Assembly: GCF_028898845.1 (NCBI RefSeq)
Contig: NZ_CP118575.1
Span: 186,001 to 250,000, forward strand
Reading direction: 5' to 3'
DNA: 64,000 nt
Source of the DNA: Streptomyces sp. WZ-12
Lineage (GTDB): Bacteria; Actinomycetota; Actinomycetes; Streptomycetales; Streptomycetaceae
Position numbers and translations under genes: made by a program
Notes under the pieces: model-generated
Database searches by the model: none
The model's input: the letters and a program-made list of their open reading frames with translations, nothing else
Told to the model about the DNA's origin: nothing
In this document: piece by piece, positions 55,117 to 64,000 of the stretch
How the letters are laid out: the number at the start of each line of letters is the position of its first letter
Numbering within the stretch: the first letter of the stretch is position 1

Positions 55117-55434
55117 ATGGGTGGGAAGCGACGGTCGTATGACGCGCCGTTTCGTGAGGGTGCGGTGCGGATCGTGCTGGAGACCGGGAAGCCGGCCGCA
55201 GAGGTTGCGCGGGACCTGGGCGTGCACGAGGGCACGCTGCAGACCTGGGTCCACCGGGCCAAGGTCCGCGCGGCCGCGGAAGCATCGGGCGGTCTGAACG
55301 AGTCCGAACGCGGGGAACTGCGCCGGCTGCGTGAGGAGAACCGGCAGTTGCGCAAGGAGAACAGCGAGATCGGGATGGAGCGTGATGTCCTCAAGCGTTC
55401 CGTGGTCCTCTGGGTGAAGGAGGCGACGAAGTGA
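55117..55434 (+). CDS. IS3-C copy 2 OrfA
   Basis: 105 residues from ATG 55117 (MGGKRRSYDAPFREGAV), helix-turn-helix EVARDLGVHEGTLQTWV and a coiled coil (LRRLREENRQLRKEN). The stop overlaps OrfB GTG (GTGA). Confidence 0.92.
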   Translation: MGGKRRSYDAPFREGAVRIVLETGKPAAEVARDLGVHEGTLQTWVHRAKVRAAAEASGGLNESERGELRRLREENRQLRKENSEIGMERDVLKRSVVLWVKEATK

Positions 55435-56345
55435 CGGTTGCGGGCTTCATCGCCGGCCAGCGGACCGAGCACCACGTCCCGCACGCCGTGTCTTGCCGAG
55501 CGCTCGGGGTGTCCGAGTCCTGGTTCTACAAGTGGTGCCGCCGTCCGTCGGAACCGACGAAACGCGAGGTCAGACGCGCGGCTTTGGCCGAGAGGGTCAC
55601 CCACTTCTTCAACGCGTCGGGGAATACGTACGGTTCGCCGAGGATCACGCTGGACCTGTGGGCCGAGGGCTGGCAGGTCTCGGTGAACACTGTCGCCCAG
55701 GTGCTGGCCGAGCTCGGGCTCCAGGGCCGCAAACCCCCGCGCCGACGGAAGAACCTGACCCGTCAGGGCAAGCGGAAAGCAGCCCGTGACCTGGTGCTTC
55801 GTCGCTTCGACGCGATCGCCCCGGACGTGTTGTGGTGGGGCGATATGACGGAGATCGAAACGGGCGAGGGCAAGCTCTACCTCTCCTCCGTCCATGACGC
55901 GTTCTCGCGCCGGGTGCTCGGCTACGCGATGGGTGAGCGGCACGATGCAGCCCTGGTCAGCGTGTCGCTGCAGATGGCCGCCGCGACACGGGGTGGCGCC
56001 GTGGACGGCGTGATCTTCCACTCGGACCGCGGGTCGGAATACACCAGCGAGACGTACAACAGCCTGTGTGACCGGCTGGGTGTGGTGCAGTCCATGGGGC
56101 GCGTGGGCTCGGCCCTGGACAACGCGGCCGCCGAATCCTTCCACTCCTCGATCAAGGTCGAATACATCCACCGGCACCGCTTCGCCACCCGTGCCGGGGC
56201 CCGACTGAAGATCGCCACATGGATCACGGACTTCTTCAACACCCGCCGCAGGCACAGCGCCGCCGGCGGACTGCCCCCGGTGGAGTTCGAACGGACGATC
56301 ACCGAAGCCCGGATGCGGGCGCACCAGGAAGACCGAGCAGCATAA
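55431..56345 (+). CDS. IS3-C copy 2 OrfB
   Basis: 304 residues, complete DDE core as in copy 1, coupled to OrfA. Probably the functional IS3-C copy of the window. Confidence 0.93.
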   Translation: MTVAGFIAGQRTEHHVPHAVSCRALGVSESWFYKWCRRPSEPTKREVRRAALAERVTHFFNASGNTYGSPRITLDLWAEGWQVSVNTVAQVLAELGLQGRKPPRRRKNLTRQGKRKAARDLVLRRFDAIAPDVLWWGDMTEIETGEGKLYLSSVHDAFSRRVLGYAMGERHDAALVSVSLQMAAATRGGAVDGVIFHSDRGSEYTSETYNSLCDRLGVVQSMGRVGSALDNAAAESFHSSIKVEYIHRHRFATRAGARLKIATWITDFFNTRRRHSAAGGLPPVEFERTITEARMRAHQEDRAA

Positions 56346-56376
56346 GGAAGTCCTCCACGTTTCCAGGGGATTGACA

Positions 56377-56990
56377 CTTCAATCGCTCACACACCGTGAT
56401 GATGTGATGGGTCCGTGCTGCGGTGATGTCCACGGTCCGGCCGGGCAGTGCGGGCGAATACCAGATCACCTCTCCAGCCGGATCGGTGACGGCCTGGATG
56501 TTCACACCGTGGCGTCTGGCCTTGCCGGAGTAGTTGCGTTGGCCGTCGCCGACCCGGTCGCACTCGGCGATGGTGCCGTCCACCAGGACGTATTCCGGCT
56601 TGGCTTTCCGTAGCGCCCCGGTCAGGGACGGTGCCCGGCCTGCGAGGAGCGCCGTCACGCTGTGCACGTAGGCGTGGGCGGTGGCTTCGCTGATCCCGAA
56701 ACCAGCGGCGATCTTCGCGAGGGTGGTGTGCTCCCGCAGGTAGACCAGCGCCACCAGGGCCCGTCCCGACGGGCGGAGCTTGCAGCGGCGGTCACCCTCC
56801 TGGGTGACGATGAGCATGGTGACCCACTCCACGAGCGTGTGCGGTAGGTCCAGTGCGCAAGGATAGGTAACCAACGAGGCTCTCTGGCTGGCGAGTTGAG
56901 ACGTGAGACATCTTGCTCAACAGTCCGAGGGCCTCGCCTGTCACGGGTTGACCTCTGTCACCCGATCAGTGGCAGGGCTGAAGAAGCTCA
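56377..56990 (-). pseudogene. IS5-E copy 2, 3' truncated
   Basis: The transposase start to ITVCERLK (56382-56874) is nearly identical to 37975-38473, then cut by IS3-C copy 2. The outer end TGAGCTTCTTCAGC (read leftward from 56990) gives the sensor-kinase gene its stop codon. Confidence 0.88.
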
Positions 56991-58187
56991 CTCTATTTTC
57001 GTGTCAGACCCACGAGGGGAAGGCCATCGGTGTGTGGGGGTGGTGAAGTGGATGGTGATGGTGAGGCCGCCGTCGGGGTTGGCTTCGGCTGTCACGTGGG
57101 CTTGGTGCGCTTGGGCGATGTTGGCCACGATGGACAGGCCGAGGCCGGCGCCTTCACCGGTGGCTTTGCGGCGTTCGGCAAGTCGGTGGAAGGGCTCGAA
57201 GAGGCGGGGCACAACGTCGGCCGGGATGACGGGGCCAGTGTTGGCGACGGTCAGGTTCTCGGGGCTGGTGCGGATGGTGACGTGTCCGGTGGGGTGGTTG
57301 TAGCGCACGGCGTTGTCGATGAGGTTGTGTACGAGTTGTTCGAGCAGGATCGGGTCGCCTTCGATGTGCAGGGGCTGGGTCTGAAGGTCGAGGGCGACTT
57401 GGTGGTCACGGGCTGTGGGGGCTGTGTGGTGGCATACCTGCGTGGTGATTTGATCCAGGCGTACCGGGTCGTGGCGTTCGAGGCCGCGGTCGGATGTGGC
57501 GAGCAGGAGCAGGCCGTCGATGAGGTGGGTGCTGTGTTCGCTGATGCGGATCAGTTCCTGGCGGATGTCGGCGATGTGGTCGGGGCCGGGGGTGCCGGCG
57601 AGGCCGATCTCGGCTGCGGCCCGTTGCTGGGCCAAGGGGGTGCGCAGTTCGTGTGCGGCGTTGGCGGCGAAGCGGCGTTGTGCGGTGATGAGTTGTTCCA
57701 TGCGGTCGAGCATGTCGTCGAAGGTGTCGGCGAGGCGTTTGAGTTCTCCGGGCGGTGCGTCGAGGGCGATGCGTTCGTGGAGGGTGGCGCTGGACAGTTG
57801 CCGGGCTTGTTCGGTGATGGCAGCGACGGGGCGCAGGATGCGGCCGGAGATCCACCAGGACAGGGCGATGGAGAGGGCGGCGAAGACGGCAAGTGCGATC
57901 AGGCAGACGGTCAGCAGCTGGTGCAGGGCGGTTTGTTCGATGGTGGCGGCGAGGTTTTCTGCGGAGCCGTGGCGGTGGACTCGCGTGGGTGACGGTCCCG
58001 TGGGAGGGGGCGCCGTGTCGTTGACGACGTCGGCTGTGGTGATCGCCCCGTAGATCTTGTTGTAGAAGCCTCGGCGCAGGAGCACGTACACCAGGGTGAT
58101 CAGGCCGCCCTGAGCAAGGAGGAGCAGTGTGGCGTACAGGGCGGTGAGCCGCAGTCGTTCGGCTGCCTGGTGTTGTCGGCGTTTCAT
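56988..58187 (-). CDS. Sensor histidine kinase
   Basis: 399 residues. Two membrane segments (about 15-38 and 90-112) bracket a short external loop; then HAMP (about 112-165), the phospho-acceptor His179 in AAHELRTPL, and an ATP-binding domain with N box NLIDNAVRYN, VANTGP and GEGAGLGLSIV. It starts at ATG 58187, overlapping the regulator stop (ATGA). The stop codon is supplied by an inserted IS5-E end, so the last residues may differ from the ancestral protein; all catalytic motifs are intact. Likely partner of the adjacent regulator, sensing an envelope signal. Confidence 0.93.
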   Translation of the reverse strand: MKRRQHQAAERLRLTALYATLLLLAQGGLITLVYVLLRRGFYNKIYGAITTADVVNDTAPPPTGPSPTRVHRHGSAENLAATIEQTALHQLLTVCLIALAVFAALSIALSWWISGRILRPVAAITEQARQLSSATLHERIALDAPPGELKRLADTFDDMLDRMEQLITAQRRFAANAAHELRTPLAQQRAAAEIGLAGTPGPDHIADIRQELIRISEHSTHLIDGLLLLATSDRGLERHDPVRLDQITTQVCHHTAPTARDHQVALDLQTQPLHIEGDPILLEQLVHNLIDNAVRYNHPTGHVTIRTSPENLTVANTGPVIPADVVPRLFEPFHRLAERRKATGEGAGLGLSIVANIAQAHQAHVTAEANPDGGLTITIHFTTPTHRWPSPRGSDTKIE

Positions 58188-58861
58188 GGTCCGTCCTGGG
58201 GGGCGGCGGTGATGCGGTAGCCGGCGCCGGGGACGGTTTCGATCACCGGTGGGTCGCCGAGTTTGGTGCGTAGGCGGCTGAGGGTGACGCGGACGGCGGC
58301 GCTGTCGTAGCCGATGCCCTCCTGCCAGACCTCTTCGATCAGGTCCTCGCGGCTGACGGCGGCGCCTTCGGCTCGCATGAGGGTTTCCAGGACGGCGAAT
58401 TCCTTGGGGGTGAGTTGCAGGGGGCGGCCTGTGCGGGTGGCGTGGCGGGCGGTGGTGTCCAGGCGGATCCCCGCGCGCTGGAGGACGGGGGGCAGTGCCG
58501 GGCGTGCGCGTCGGCCGAGGGCCAGCACGCGGGCGAGGAGTTCCTCGTAGGCGAAGGGTTTGCTGAGGTAGTCGTCAGCGCCCAGGCCAAAGCCGGCGAC
58601 CTTCTCGTGCAGGGCTGTGGAGGCGGTGAGCATGAGGATGCGGGTGAGCAGCCCCTGGGCGATCACGCGGCGGCACACTTCGTCGCCGTGCAGTCCGGGC
58701 AGGTCCCGGTCCAGGATCATCACGTCGTAGGCGGCGAAGGTGAGCTTGTCCATGGCCTGAAGGCCGTCTGGGGCGACGTCGACGGCCAGGTGTTCCCGGC
58801 GGAGTCCGTCGGCGATCATCCGGGCCAGGAACGCATCGTCTTCCACCACGAGTACGCGCAT
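58184..58861 (-). CDS. OmpR/PhoB-type response regulator
   Basis: 225 residues from ATG 58861 (AAGGTGAT upstream; an earlier in-frame start lacks one). The receiver has VEDD, phospho-acceptor Asp51 in MILDRDLPG, and Lys in LSKPF. The C-terminal winged helix (LTPKEFAVLETLM, VRVTLSRLRTKLG) is intact. Coupled to the sensor kinase. The divergent lipoprotein-ABC operon is its likely target, by position. Confidence 0.94.
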   Translation of the reverse strand: MRVLVVEDDAFLARMIADGLRREHLAVDVAPDGLQAMDKLTFAAYDVMILDRDLPGLHGDEVCRRVIAQGLLTRILMLTASTALHEKVAGFGLGADDYLSKPFAYEELLARVLALGRRARPALPPVLQRAGIRLDTTARHATRTGRPLQLTPKEFAVLETLMRAEGAAVSREDLIEEVWQEGIGYDSAAVRVTLSRLRTKLGDPPVIETVPGAGYRITAAPQDGP

Positions 58862-59018
58862 ATCACCTTTTGTACCCGAGGCCGGTGTTTCTGCGGCGCA
58901 ACAGGTCCTGTTCGGGAACGGAAACGTCTGCTTCCTCCAAGCTGCATGGAGCGCCGCGCAGTCAGGGATTGCTACGTGGTGCGTCATACCTCACTCGGCC
59001 TGGACCTGGGAGATTTCC
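58862..59018. promoter_or_regulatory. Divergent promoter region, two-component system / ABC operon
   Basis: 157 bp between the starts of the regulator and the lipoprotein genes. It must carry both promoters and probably the regulator's binding sites; no clear direct repeats were found by eye. Confidence 0.55.
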
Positions 59019-59510
59019 GTGAAGAAGACGTATCGGATGCAGGTGGTGTCGGCGGCGGTGATGTTCGCCTTTGCCTTGTTCGCCACTGGCTGCTCAAGCG
59101 GGGGTGAGGAGGGAAAGGGCAGTGGCTCGCAGGGGCAGGACGCCGGTGCCGAGCAGGCCAAGCAGATGGACTGCCTGCGCAGCAAGGGTGTGCAGGTGGC
59201 TGATGGCGGCGACGGCCTGGGTGGTATCAACTGGGGCGACATCTCCGAGGACGAGAGGGCTAGAATCAGCCGGGAGTGCAAGATCGAGGACTCGTCCGGC
59301 CCAGGCACATCGGGCTCGGACAGCGGCATGTCCCAGGCCGACAAGGACAAGTTCCTCGAGATCGCCAAGTGCATGCGCAAGGAGGGCATCGATGTCCCCG
59401 ATCCGAAGTTTGCCGGCGGCGGTGTGATGCTGGGTGGGAAGGGCGACTCGGACAAGCCCGGATACAAGGATGCGCTGGACAAGTGCTCCGCGAAGGTCGG
59501 CATCAAGTGA
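59019..59510 (+). CDS. Secreted lipoprotein
   Basis: 163 residues from GTG 59019. A signal peptide with lipobox LFATGC (Cys about 25) predicts a membrane-anchored lipoprotein. The mature part has a Gly/Ser-rich linker and paired cysteine-containing segments (MDCLRSKGVQV, ECKIED; KCMRKEGIDVPDP, KCSAKVG) that may form disulfides. It is first in a five-step chain of overlapping genes, so it probably works with the downstream ABC exporter. Confidence 0.88.
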   Translation: MKKTYRMQVVSAAVMFAFALFATGCSSGGEEGKGSGSQGQDAGAEQAKQMDCLRSKGVQVADGGDGLGGINWGDISEDERARISRECKIEDSSGPGTSGSDSGMSQADKDKFLEIAKCMRKEGIDVPDPKFAGGGVMLGGKGDSDKPGYKDALDKCSAKVGIK

Positions 59511-60628
59511 CGCGGCGCCGGAAGGTGCTCATCGGCGTCGCGGCGGCCACGCTTGCCGCTGCCGGGGCGGTGACGGCGGTCTCGCTTGTCGGCGACCACG
59601 CTATGCCCAGCACGTATGAGCAGACCGGAGGGCCCCAGGCCCTTGGTGACGTCACCAGGGGCGACCTGAACGCCGCCGTGCGGGCGCAGGGCCGGCTCGC
59701 CTACGCGGGCAGCCGCAAGGTGAACGCGGGGCAAGGCGGGGTGCTGACCTGGCTACCCAAGGCCGGCGCGCAGGTCGGACGGGGCGAGAAACTGTACGAG
59801 GTGGATGCCAGGGGCGTGTACCTGATGTACGGGGACAAGCCCATGTACCGCGTCATGAAGCCCGGGGACAAAGGCGAGGACGTGCGCCAGCTCAAGCAGA
59901 ACCTCAAGGCCCTCGGCTACGGCAACCAGCTCACCGCAGATACCACCTACACACCTGGTACGGCCCTTGCCGTGAACGAGTGGCAGAAGGACAGGGGCCT
60001 GAAGCAGACTGGGACGATCAGCGCCGCACAGATGGTGTTCGCCCCCGACTCCCTGCGCGTAGGCACACAGCAGGCCGCCCTCGGCGATCGGCTCGAGCCC
60101 GGCAAGCAGGTCTATACGGCTTCCGGGGCCCAGCGGATCGTGGAAGTCGACCTCAAGGAGTCCGATGCGGGGCAGCGCAAGGTGGGCGACAAGGTCAGCG
60201 TCCAGCTGCCCGACGGCACCAAGACGGACGGGAAGATTTCCTCCGTCGGCGACCCCGCCGCTGGCCAGGAACCGGGGCAGGGCCCGGGCGGGGACGGCTC
60301 CGGCGGCCAGGACAGCGGCGGGAACGGATCCGGCGGTTCCAAGGACTCCAAGATCAAAGTGACCATCGAGTTCGCTCCCCCGGGCGAGGCCAAAGGCGCC
60401 GACCAGGCCCCGGTCACCGTCTTCATGAACGGCGAGCACCGCACCGATGTGCTATCGGTGCCCGTCGAAGCCCTCATCGCGCTGCCCGGCAAGGGCTTTG
60501 GGGTCCAAGCCATCGAGGACGGCAAGGTCCGCGATGTCCCGGTCCAGCTGGGCTTGTTCGCCGACGGCCGGGTCGAGATCACCGGCAAGGGCATCAACGA
60601 GGGCATCAAGGTGGTCATACCCAAGTGA
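59507..60628 (+). CDS. Peptidoglycan-binding membrane-fusion-type protein
   Basis: 373 residues from GTG 59507 (GTGA overlap with the lipoprotein stop). An N-terminal membrane anchor (VLIGVAAATLAAAGAVTAV) is followed by a biotinyl-lipoyl-like half (GQGGVLTWLPKAGAQVGRGEKLY), a PG_binding_1 domain (KGEDVRQLKQNLKALGYG) and C-terminal HlyD-type beta-barrel parts (KVSVQLPDGTKTDGKI). A Gly-rich linker lies near residues 250-285. Actinobacterial MacA-like proteins of this type pair with the ABC genes that follow. Confidence 0.88.
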   Translation: MTRRRKVLIGVAAATLAAAGAVTAVSLVGDHAMPSTYEQTGGPQALGDVTRGDLNAAVRAQGRLAYAGSRKVNAGQGGVLTWLPKAGAQVGRGEKLYEVDARGVYLMYGDKPMYRVMKPGDKGEDVRQLKQNLKALGYGNQLTADTTYTPGTALAVNEWQKDRGLKQTGTISAAQMVFAPDSLRVGTQQAALGDRLEPGKQVYTASGAQRIVEVDLKESDAGQRKVGDKVSVQLPDGTKTDGKISSVGDPAAGQEPGQGPGGDGSGGQDSGGNGSGGSKDSKIKVTIEFAPPGEAKGADQAPVTVFMNGEHRTDVLSVPVEALIALPGKGFGVQAIEDGKVRDVPVQLGLFADGRVEITGKGINEGIKVVIPK

Positions 60629-61395
60629 CACACGAGACGCACGCCATGCACGCAGCGCCCGAAACATGCGAAACCATCCATCCGGCCGAACCAACTACGA
60701 AGGAAACGGTCGTCGCCCTCCGCGGCGTCGCCAAGGAATACCCCGGCGGGGTGACAGCCCTCCGTGGGGTGGACCTTACGATCGGCGGCGGAGAGCTGCT
60801 GGCCATCGTTGGCCCTTCCGGTTCCGGCAAGTCCACGCTGCTGCACATCATCGGCACCCTCGACCAACCCACCAGGGGCACGGTCATCCTGGCGGGGCAC
60901 GACGTGGGCAGCCTGCCGGACCGGAACCTGTCGGCGCTGCGCGCCCAGCACGTGGGCTTCGTCTTCCAGGCCTTCCACCTCGTGCCGGGCACCAGCGCGC
61001 TCACCAACGTGACCGAAGGACTGCGCTACTCGGGCCTCTCGCGCGCCGAGCGCAAGCGGCGCGCAGCCGAAGCACTCGGCCGGGTAGGCCTCGGCGACCG
61101 GATGCACCACCGGCCCCACGAACTGTCCGGCGGCCAGAAACAGCGTGTCGCCATCGCACGCGCCGTCGCCGGCGAACCCGACGTGCTACTCGCCGACGAA
61201 CCGACCGGAGCCCTCGACTCGGCCTCCGGCGAGGCAGTGATGGAACTACTGCACGAACTCCATATGCAAGGCGCCACTATCGCCGTCATCACCCACGACC
61301 AGGAACTCGCCGCCTCTCTACCCCGCCGAGTCGCCATCCGCGACGGACACGTCGTCGAGGACACTCACGCAACCCGACCGACAGGTGCACCATGA
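60625..61395 (+). CDS. ABC transporter ATPase (MacB/LolD-type)
   Basis: 256 residues from GTG 60625 (GTGA overlap). Walker A GPSGSGKST, Q-loop FVFQAFHL, signature LSGGQKQR, Walker B VLLADEPTGALD and H-loop THD are all present. Together with the permease it should form a MacB-like mechanotransmission exporter acting on cell-envelope substrates such as peptides or antibiotics. Confidence 0.95.
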   Translation: MTHETHAMHAAPETCETIHPAEPTTKETVVALRGVAKEYPGGVTALRGVDLTIGGGELLAIVGPSGSGKSTLLHIIGTLDQPTRGTVILAGHDVGSLPDRNLSALRAQHVGFVFQAFHLVPGTSALTNVTEGLRYSGLSRAERKRRAAEALGRVGLGDRMHHRPHELSGGQKQRVAIARAVAGEPDVLLADEPTGALDSASGEAVMELLHELHMQGATIAVITHDQELAASLPRRVAIRDGHVVEDTHATRPTGAP

Positions 61396-62606
61396 CGACG
61401 CCGACGCAAGAACACACTCGGCTGCACCCGGCCCGCCTCACCTTCCCAGACGTGGCCGAGACCGGCTCCGCCGGTCTGCGCGGCCGCCCGATGCGTGTGG
61501 TCCTCTCGGCTCTAGGCATCGCCATCGGCATCGCAACCATGATCGCCGTCGTCGGCATCTCCTCCTCATCCAAAGCCAAACTCCTGGCCGACCTCGACAA
61601 ACTCGGCACCAACATGCTCGTCGTCACACCCGGCCAGTCCTACTCCGACGGCAAACCCCAACTGCCCAAGAAATCCCCCGAGATGATCGCAAGGATCGAC
61701 GGAGTGGAAGACGTCGGCGCATCCGCCTCACTCGACGGCCTACACATCTACCGCTCCGAACACATCCCCGCCACACAAACCAGCGGCCTGACCGTGCAAG
61801 CCGCCGGAGAAACCCTCCTCCAGACCGTACGCGGCTCCATAGTCTCCGGCACCTGGCTGAACAACGCCAACAGCCGCTACCCGGCCCTCGTCCTCGGCGA
61901 CCTCGCCGCCCAGCGCCTCGGCGTGAGCGGACCCGGCCAGCAGGTCTACATCAATGGCCAGTACTTCACCGTTATCGGCGTTATGGGCCCCCTACCCCTC
62001 GTCGAGGACCTGCGCACCTCCGCCCTCGTCGGCTGGGATGCGGCGAAGGAACTGCTCGGCTTCGACGGCCACCCCACCTCCGTCTACGAACGCTCCGCCG
62101 ACAGCGACGTCGAACACGTCCGCGACCTGCTCGCCAGGACCACCAGCCCCCAAGCGCCGCACGAAGTCAAGGTCTCCAACCCCTCCGATGCCCTCGCAGC
62201 CAAAGCCGCCTCCGAAGGCGCCTTCACCAAACTCCTCCTCGGACTCGGCGGCGTCGCCCTCCTCGTCGGCGGCGTCGGCGTCGCCAACACCATGATCATC
62301 TCAGTGCTCGAACGCCGCCACGAAATCGGACTGCGCCGCTCCCTCGGCGCCACCCGCGGCCAGATCCGGCTGCAGTTCGTCACCGAATCCCTGCTCCTGT
62401 CCGGCCTCGGCGGAATCGTCGGCATCGCCCTCGGCTCCCTCGCCACCTGGATCTACGCCACCACCAGCGCCACCCCCTGGCTGGTACCGCCCATCGCCAT
62501 GGCCGCAGGATTCGCGGCTACCTTGCTCATCGGATCACTCGCCGGCCTCTACCCCGCCGTACGCGCCGCACGACTCTCCCCCACACTCGCCCTCCACACC
62601 ACATAA
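61392..62606 (+). CDS. MacB-like ABC permease
   Basis: 404 residues from ATG 61392 (ATGA overlap with the ATPase). Layout: first membrane helix (VVLSALGIAIGIATMIAVVG), large external MacB-PCD domain (about 60-270), then three helices of the FtsX domain (LLLGLGGVALLVGGVGVANTM; GLGGIVGIALGSLATWIY; AAGFAATLLIGSLAGLYPA) with the ERRHEIGLRRSLGA coupling helix. Last gene of the operon. Confidence 0.95.
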   Translation: MTTPTQEHTRLHPARLTFPDVAETGSAGLRGRPMRVVLSALGIAIGIATMIAVVGISSSSKAKLLADLDKLGTNMLVVTPGQSYSDGKPQLPKKSPEMIARIDGVEDVGASASLDGLHIYRSEHIPATQTSGLTVQAAGETLLQTVRGSIVSGTWLNNANSRYPALVLGDLAAQRLGVSGPGQQVYINGQYFTVIGVMGPLPLVEDLRTSALVGWDAAKELLGFDGHPTSVYERSADSDVEHVRDLLARTTSPQAPHEVKVSNPSDALAAKAASEGAFTKLLLGLGGVALLVGGVGVANTMIISVLERRHEIGLRRSLGATRGQIRLQFVTESLLLSGLGGIVGIALGSLATWIYATTSATPWLVPPIAMAAGFAATLLIGSLAGLYPAVRAARLSPTLALHTT

Positions 62607-62703
62607 CGACGTTGTCGACGAGTAACGGGTTGACCCGCGATTGATGATCTTGGTCACGTGTGGGGACATGAGGAGGGTCACGGGAGTTGTCCTGAGTGTG
62701 ATG

Positions 62704-62814
62704 ATCCGCCAGGCCCGTGTAGCTATCTCCCATCCCGCCTTCTGCGGTGTCCCGGAGCAGTTCCTGGGTGAGTTGGTGGCCGAGCTCGCGCCGCGCTGGG
62801 AGGCGCGGTGCGGG
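62704..62814 (+). pseudogene. IS5-type transposase N-terminal fragment
   Basis: The frame gives ISHPAFCGVPEQFLGELVAE and LAPRWEARC, the start of a DDE_4-type IS5 transposase, cut by the IS6-linked repeat at 62815. Confidence 0.65.
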
Positions 62815-63130
62815 CGCTATCGGGTTGTTGTGGGTGGCGTGAGGTGATCTTGATGTTGGGTCGTTGTGGGAGGGGTCGGTCGTGGGGTCCGAGGGGGCGT
62901 CGTCGTACAAGGGGTACTGCTTCCCGGCCGAGGTGATCGCTCACGCGGTGTGGCTGTATCACCGTTTTCCGCTCTCGTACCGGGAGGTCGAGGAGCTCCT
63001 CTTCGAGCGTGGCGTCGTCGTCTCGTACGAGTCGATCCGCGCCTGGTGCACCACGTTCGGCCCGGCCTACGCCAGACAACTGCGTCGCCGCCGGCCTCGC
63101 CCGGGCGACAAGTGGCGGGGATGTCAACTG
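62815..63130 (+). pseudogene. IS6-family element start, transposase truncated (copy B)
   Basis: From GTG 62882 the frame reads SYKGYCFPAEVIAHAVWLYH, REVEELLFERGVVVSYESIR and FGPAYARQLRRRRPRPGDKW, the IS6 transposase N-terminus. It loses similarity just before the ISL3 border. The first 103 bp are repeated inverted at 18-120. Confidence 0.85.
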
Positions 63131-64000
63131 GCTCTGTTCCGTAGTCGGTGGTGACGCTGGGTTCTGCTTATGGGAGGAGGATGCGGTGGCGGAGGAGGGC
63201 GAAGCCTGCTCGTCCGTGCATCTGCCTCATGATCCTCTTGGTGCGGGTGTTGACGCCCTCGGTGCGTCCGTTGTGGTAGGGCAGGGTGAGGCCGGCGTCC
63301 ACGGCGGCGCGGTCGAGTTCAAGGCCGTTGCAGAAGGTCTGCAGGTGGGGCAGGTCGGCGGCCCGGACTGCGGTGATCCATTCGGTGAGCCGGGCGTCGT
63401 TGCCCGCGGCCGGGGCCAGCAGCTCGGCGAACTCGCGGACGAGCCGGGCGAGTTCGGTCATCTCAGGACAAGCAGCGGTGAGAGCTTCCAGGAGGGTGGT
63501 CTCCTTGGTGCGCAGGTGTTCAGGGCGGGTGAGCAGGAGTCGGGTGGCGCGTCGCGGGGTGGTGACCGGGCGGTCGCCTTCGGCGCGGCCGTGGTTGAGG
63601 TAGCGGACCAGCAGGTTGGCGCTGCCGGTGTAGCCCAACTCCCGTATCTCCCGCAGCAGGTGGGTGACAGGGACTGCGGGATCGGCCGCGCGGCGGGCGC
63701 GCAGATGGTCGCGGTAGGGGTCGACCAGGGTGGGCCGGTACTGGGGAGCGATGCGCAAGGCCGTCGGCTCGGGGATGCGGGCGTAGCGTTTGACGGTGTT
63801 CAGGGCCAGTCCCAGACGGCGGGAGCAGTCGAGCAGGCCGACGCCCTGGCTGAGGAGGCCGTGGATTTTGTGCCAGCGCTCGCGGGTGGTCTGCTCACGG
63901 ACCCCGCCGGGGCGGGGCGGGTTGACGGTGGCCCAGCAGGGAGCATGGGCGCGGACCTCGGCCAGGACCTTGTCGCACACGTTGCGGAACAGGTGCCAGC
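63131..64000 (-). mobile_element. ISL3-family element (ISL3-D), running off the window
   Basis: It begins with GGCTCTGTTCCGTAGTC, a typical ISL3 terminal repeat, at 63131. The transposase gene continues past the window end. Confidence 0.8.
63168..64000 (-). CDS. ISL3 transposase, C-terminal part (partial at window end)
   Basis: At least 277 residues, entered as WHLFRNVCDKVLAEVRAH and ending VNTRTKRIMRQMHGRAGF, with the GVGLLDCSRRLGLALNTVKR helix-turn-helix-like segment. No internal frameshift here, unlike the other ISL3 copies. The start is outside the window. Confidence 0.9.
   Translation of the reverse strand, partial: WHLFRNVCDKVLAEVRAHAPCWATVNPPRPGGVREQTTRERWHKIHGLLSQGVGLLDCSRRLGLALNTVKRYARIPEPTALRIAPQYRPTLVDPYRDHLRARRAADPAVPVTHLLREIRELGYTGSANLLVRYLNHGRAEGDRPVTTPRRATRLLLTRPEHLRTKETTLLEALTAACPEMTELARLVREFAELLAPAAGNDARLTEWITAVRAADLPHLQTFCNGLELDRAAVDAGLTLPYHNGRTEGVNTRTKRIMRQMHGRAGFALLRHRILLP

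Larger units (their letters stand above)
55066..56376 (+). mobile_element. IS3-C copy 2, complete
   Basis: 1311 bp, left end TGACCTTCCCCTCG, right end CCAGGGGATTGACA. Inserted between IS3-C copy 1 and a truncated IS5-E. Confidence 0.92.

Overview
The DNA is high-GC with long open frames, GTG starts, GTGA/ATGA start-stop overlaps and GGAGG-type ribosome sites. Together with the gene families, this points to Streptomyces or a close actinomycete. The window falls into three parts: an extracellular contractile injection system (eCIS) operon, a very dense insertion-sequence graveyard, and a conserved signalling/transport locus.

1-18.6 kb: an almost complete eCIS locus. On the minus strand, in transcription order, come sheath, inner tube, T4-type hub chaperone, a 52-residue DUF6760-type protein, a repeat-expanded hypothetical protein, a second tube protein, a LysM hub protein, a VgrG-like spike, a gp25-like wedge, two baseplate J-like proteins, tail protein I with a PKD-like extension, and an AAA+ ATPase. 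On the plus strand, diverging from the sheath, is a DUF4255 (Afp16/Pvc16-type) cap protein fused to an Ig-like domain and a seven-bladed RCC1-like propeller whose blades are nearly identical. Several genes here carry unstable sequence: a nine-C tract near the ATPase start, 210-bp in-frame repeats, and 132/135-bp propeller repeats.

18.6-56.4 kb: nested mobile DNA. A group II intron remnant is split by a complete IS21 element (target duplication ACATCGT). Four copies of one IS3 element (IS3-A) follow; recombination between two of them appears to have inverted about 14 kb, because the two halves of one ISL3 transposase rejoin in frame when the inversion is undone. Inside the inverted block lie a Tn7/Tn5053-like transposon (TnsA, TnsB, TniB, TniQ; duplication GGGAT) with two further elements nested in its right end, a serine recombinase split by a 559-bp mini-element, a frameshifted gene resembling anthrax-type nucleotidyl cyclase toxins, a fragment resembling inositol polyphosphate kinases, a Tn3 fragment and an HTH regulator. 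Beyond it are IS630, IS3, ISL3, IS30, IS256, IS481, IS1182 and IS5 pieces, an intact amidase-signature enzyme, and an orphan NarL-type response regulator with Glu in place of the phospho-acceptor Asp.

57-62.6 kb: an intact locus made of an OmpR-type regulator and sensor kinase on one strand and, diverging from them, a lipoprotein, a peptidoglycan-binding membrane-fusion protein, an ABC ATPase and a MacB-like permease, all chained by 4-base overlaps. The window ends in IS5, IS6 and ISL3 remnants. The same 103-bp IS6-linked segment occurs inverted at both ends of the window.

Many transposase genes show single-base deletions or nonsense changes. These could be real decay or uncorrected long-read errors, and the sequence alone cannot separate the two.
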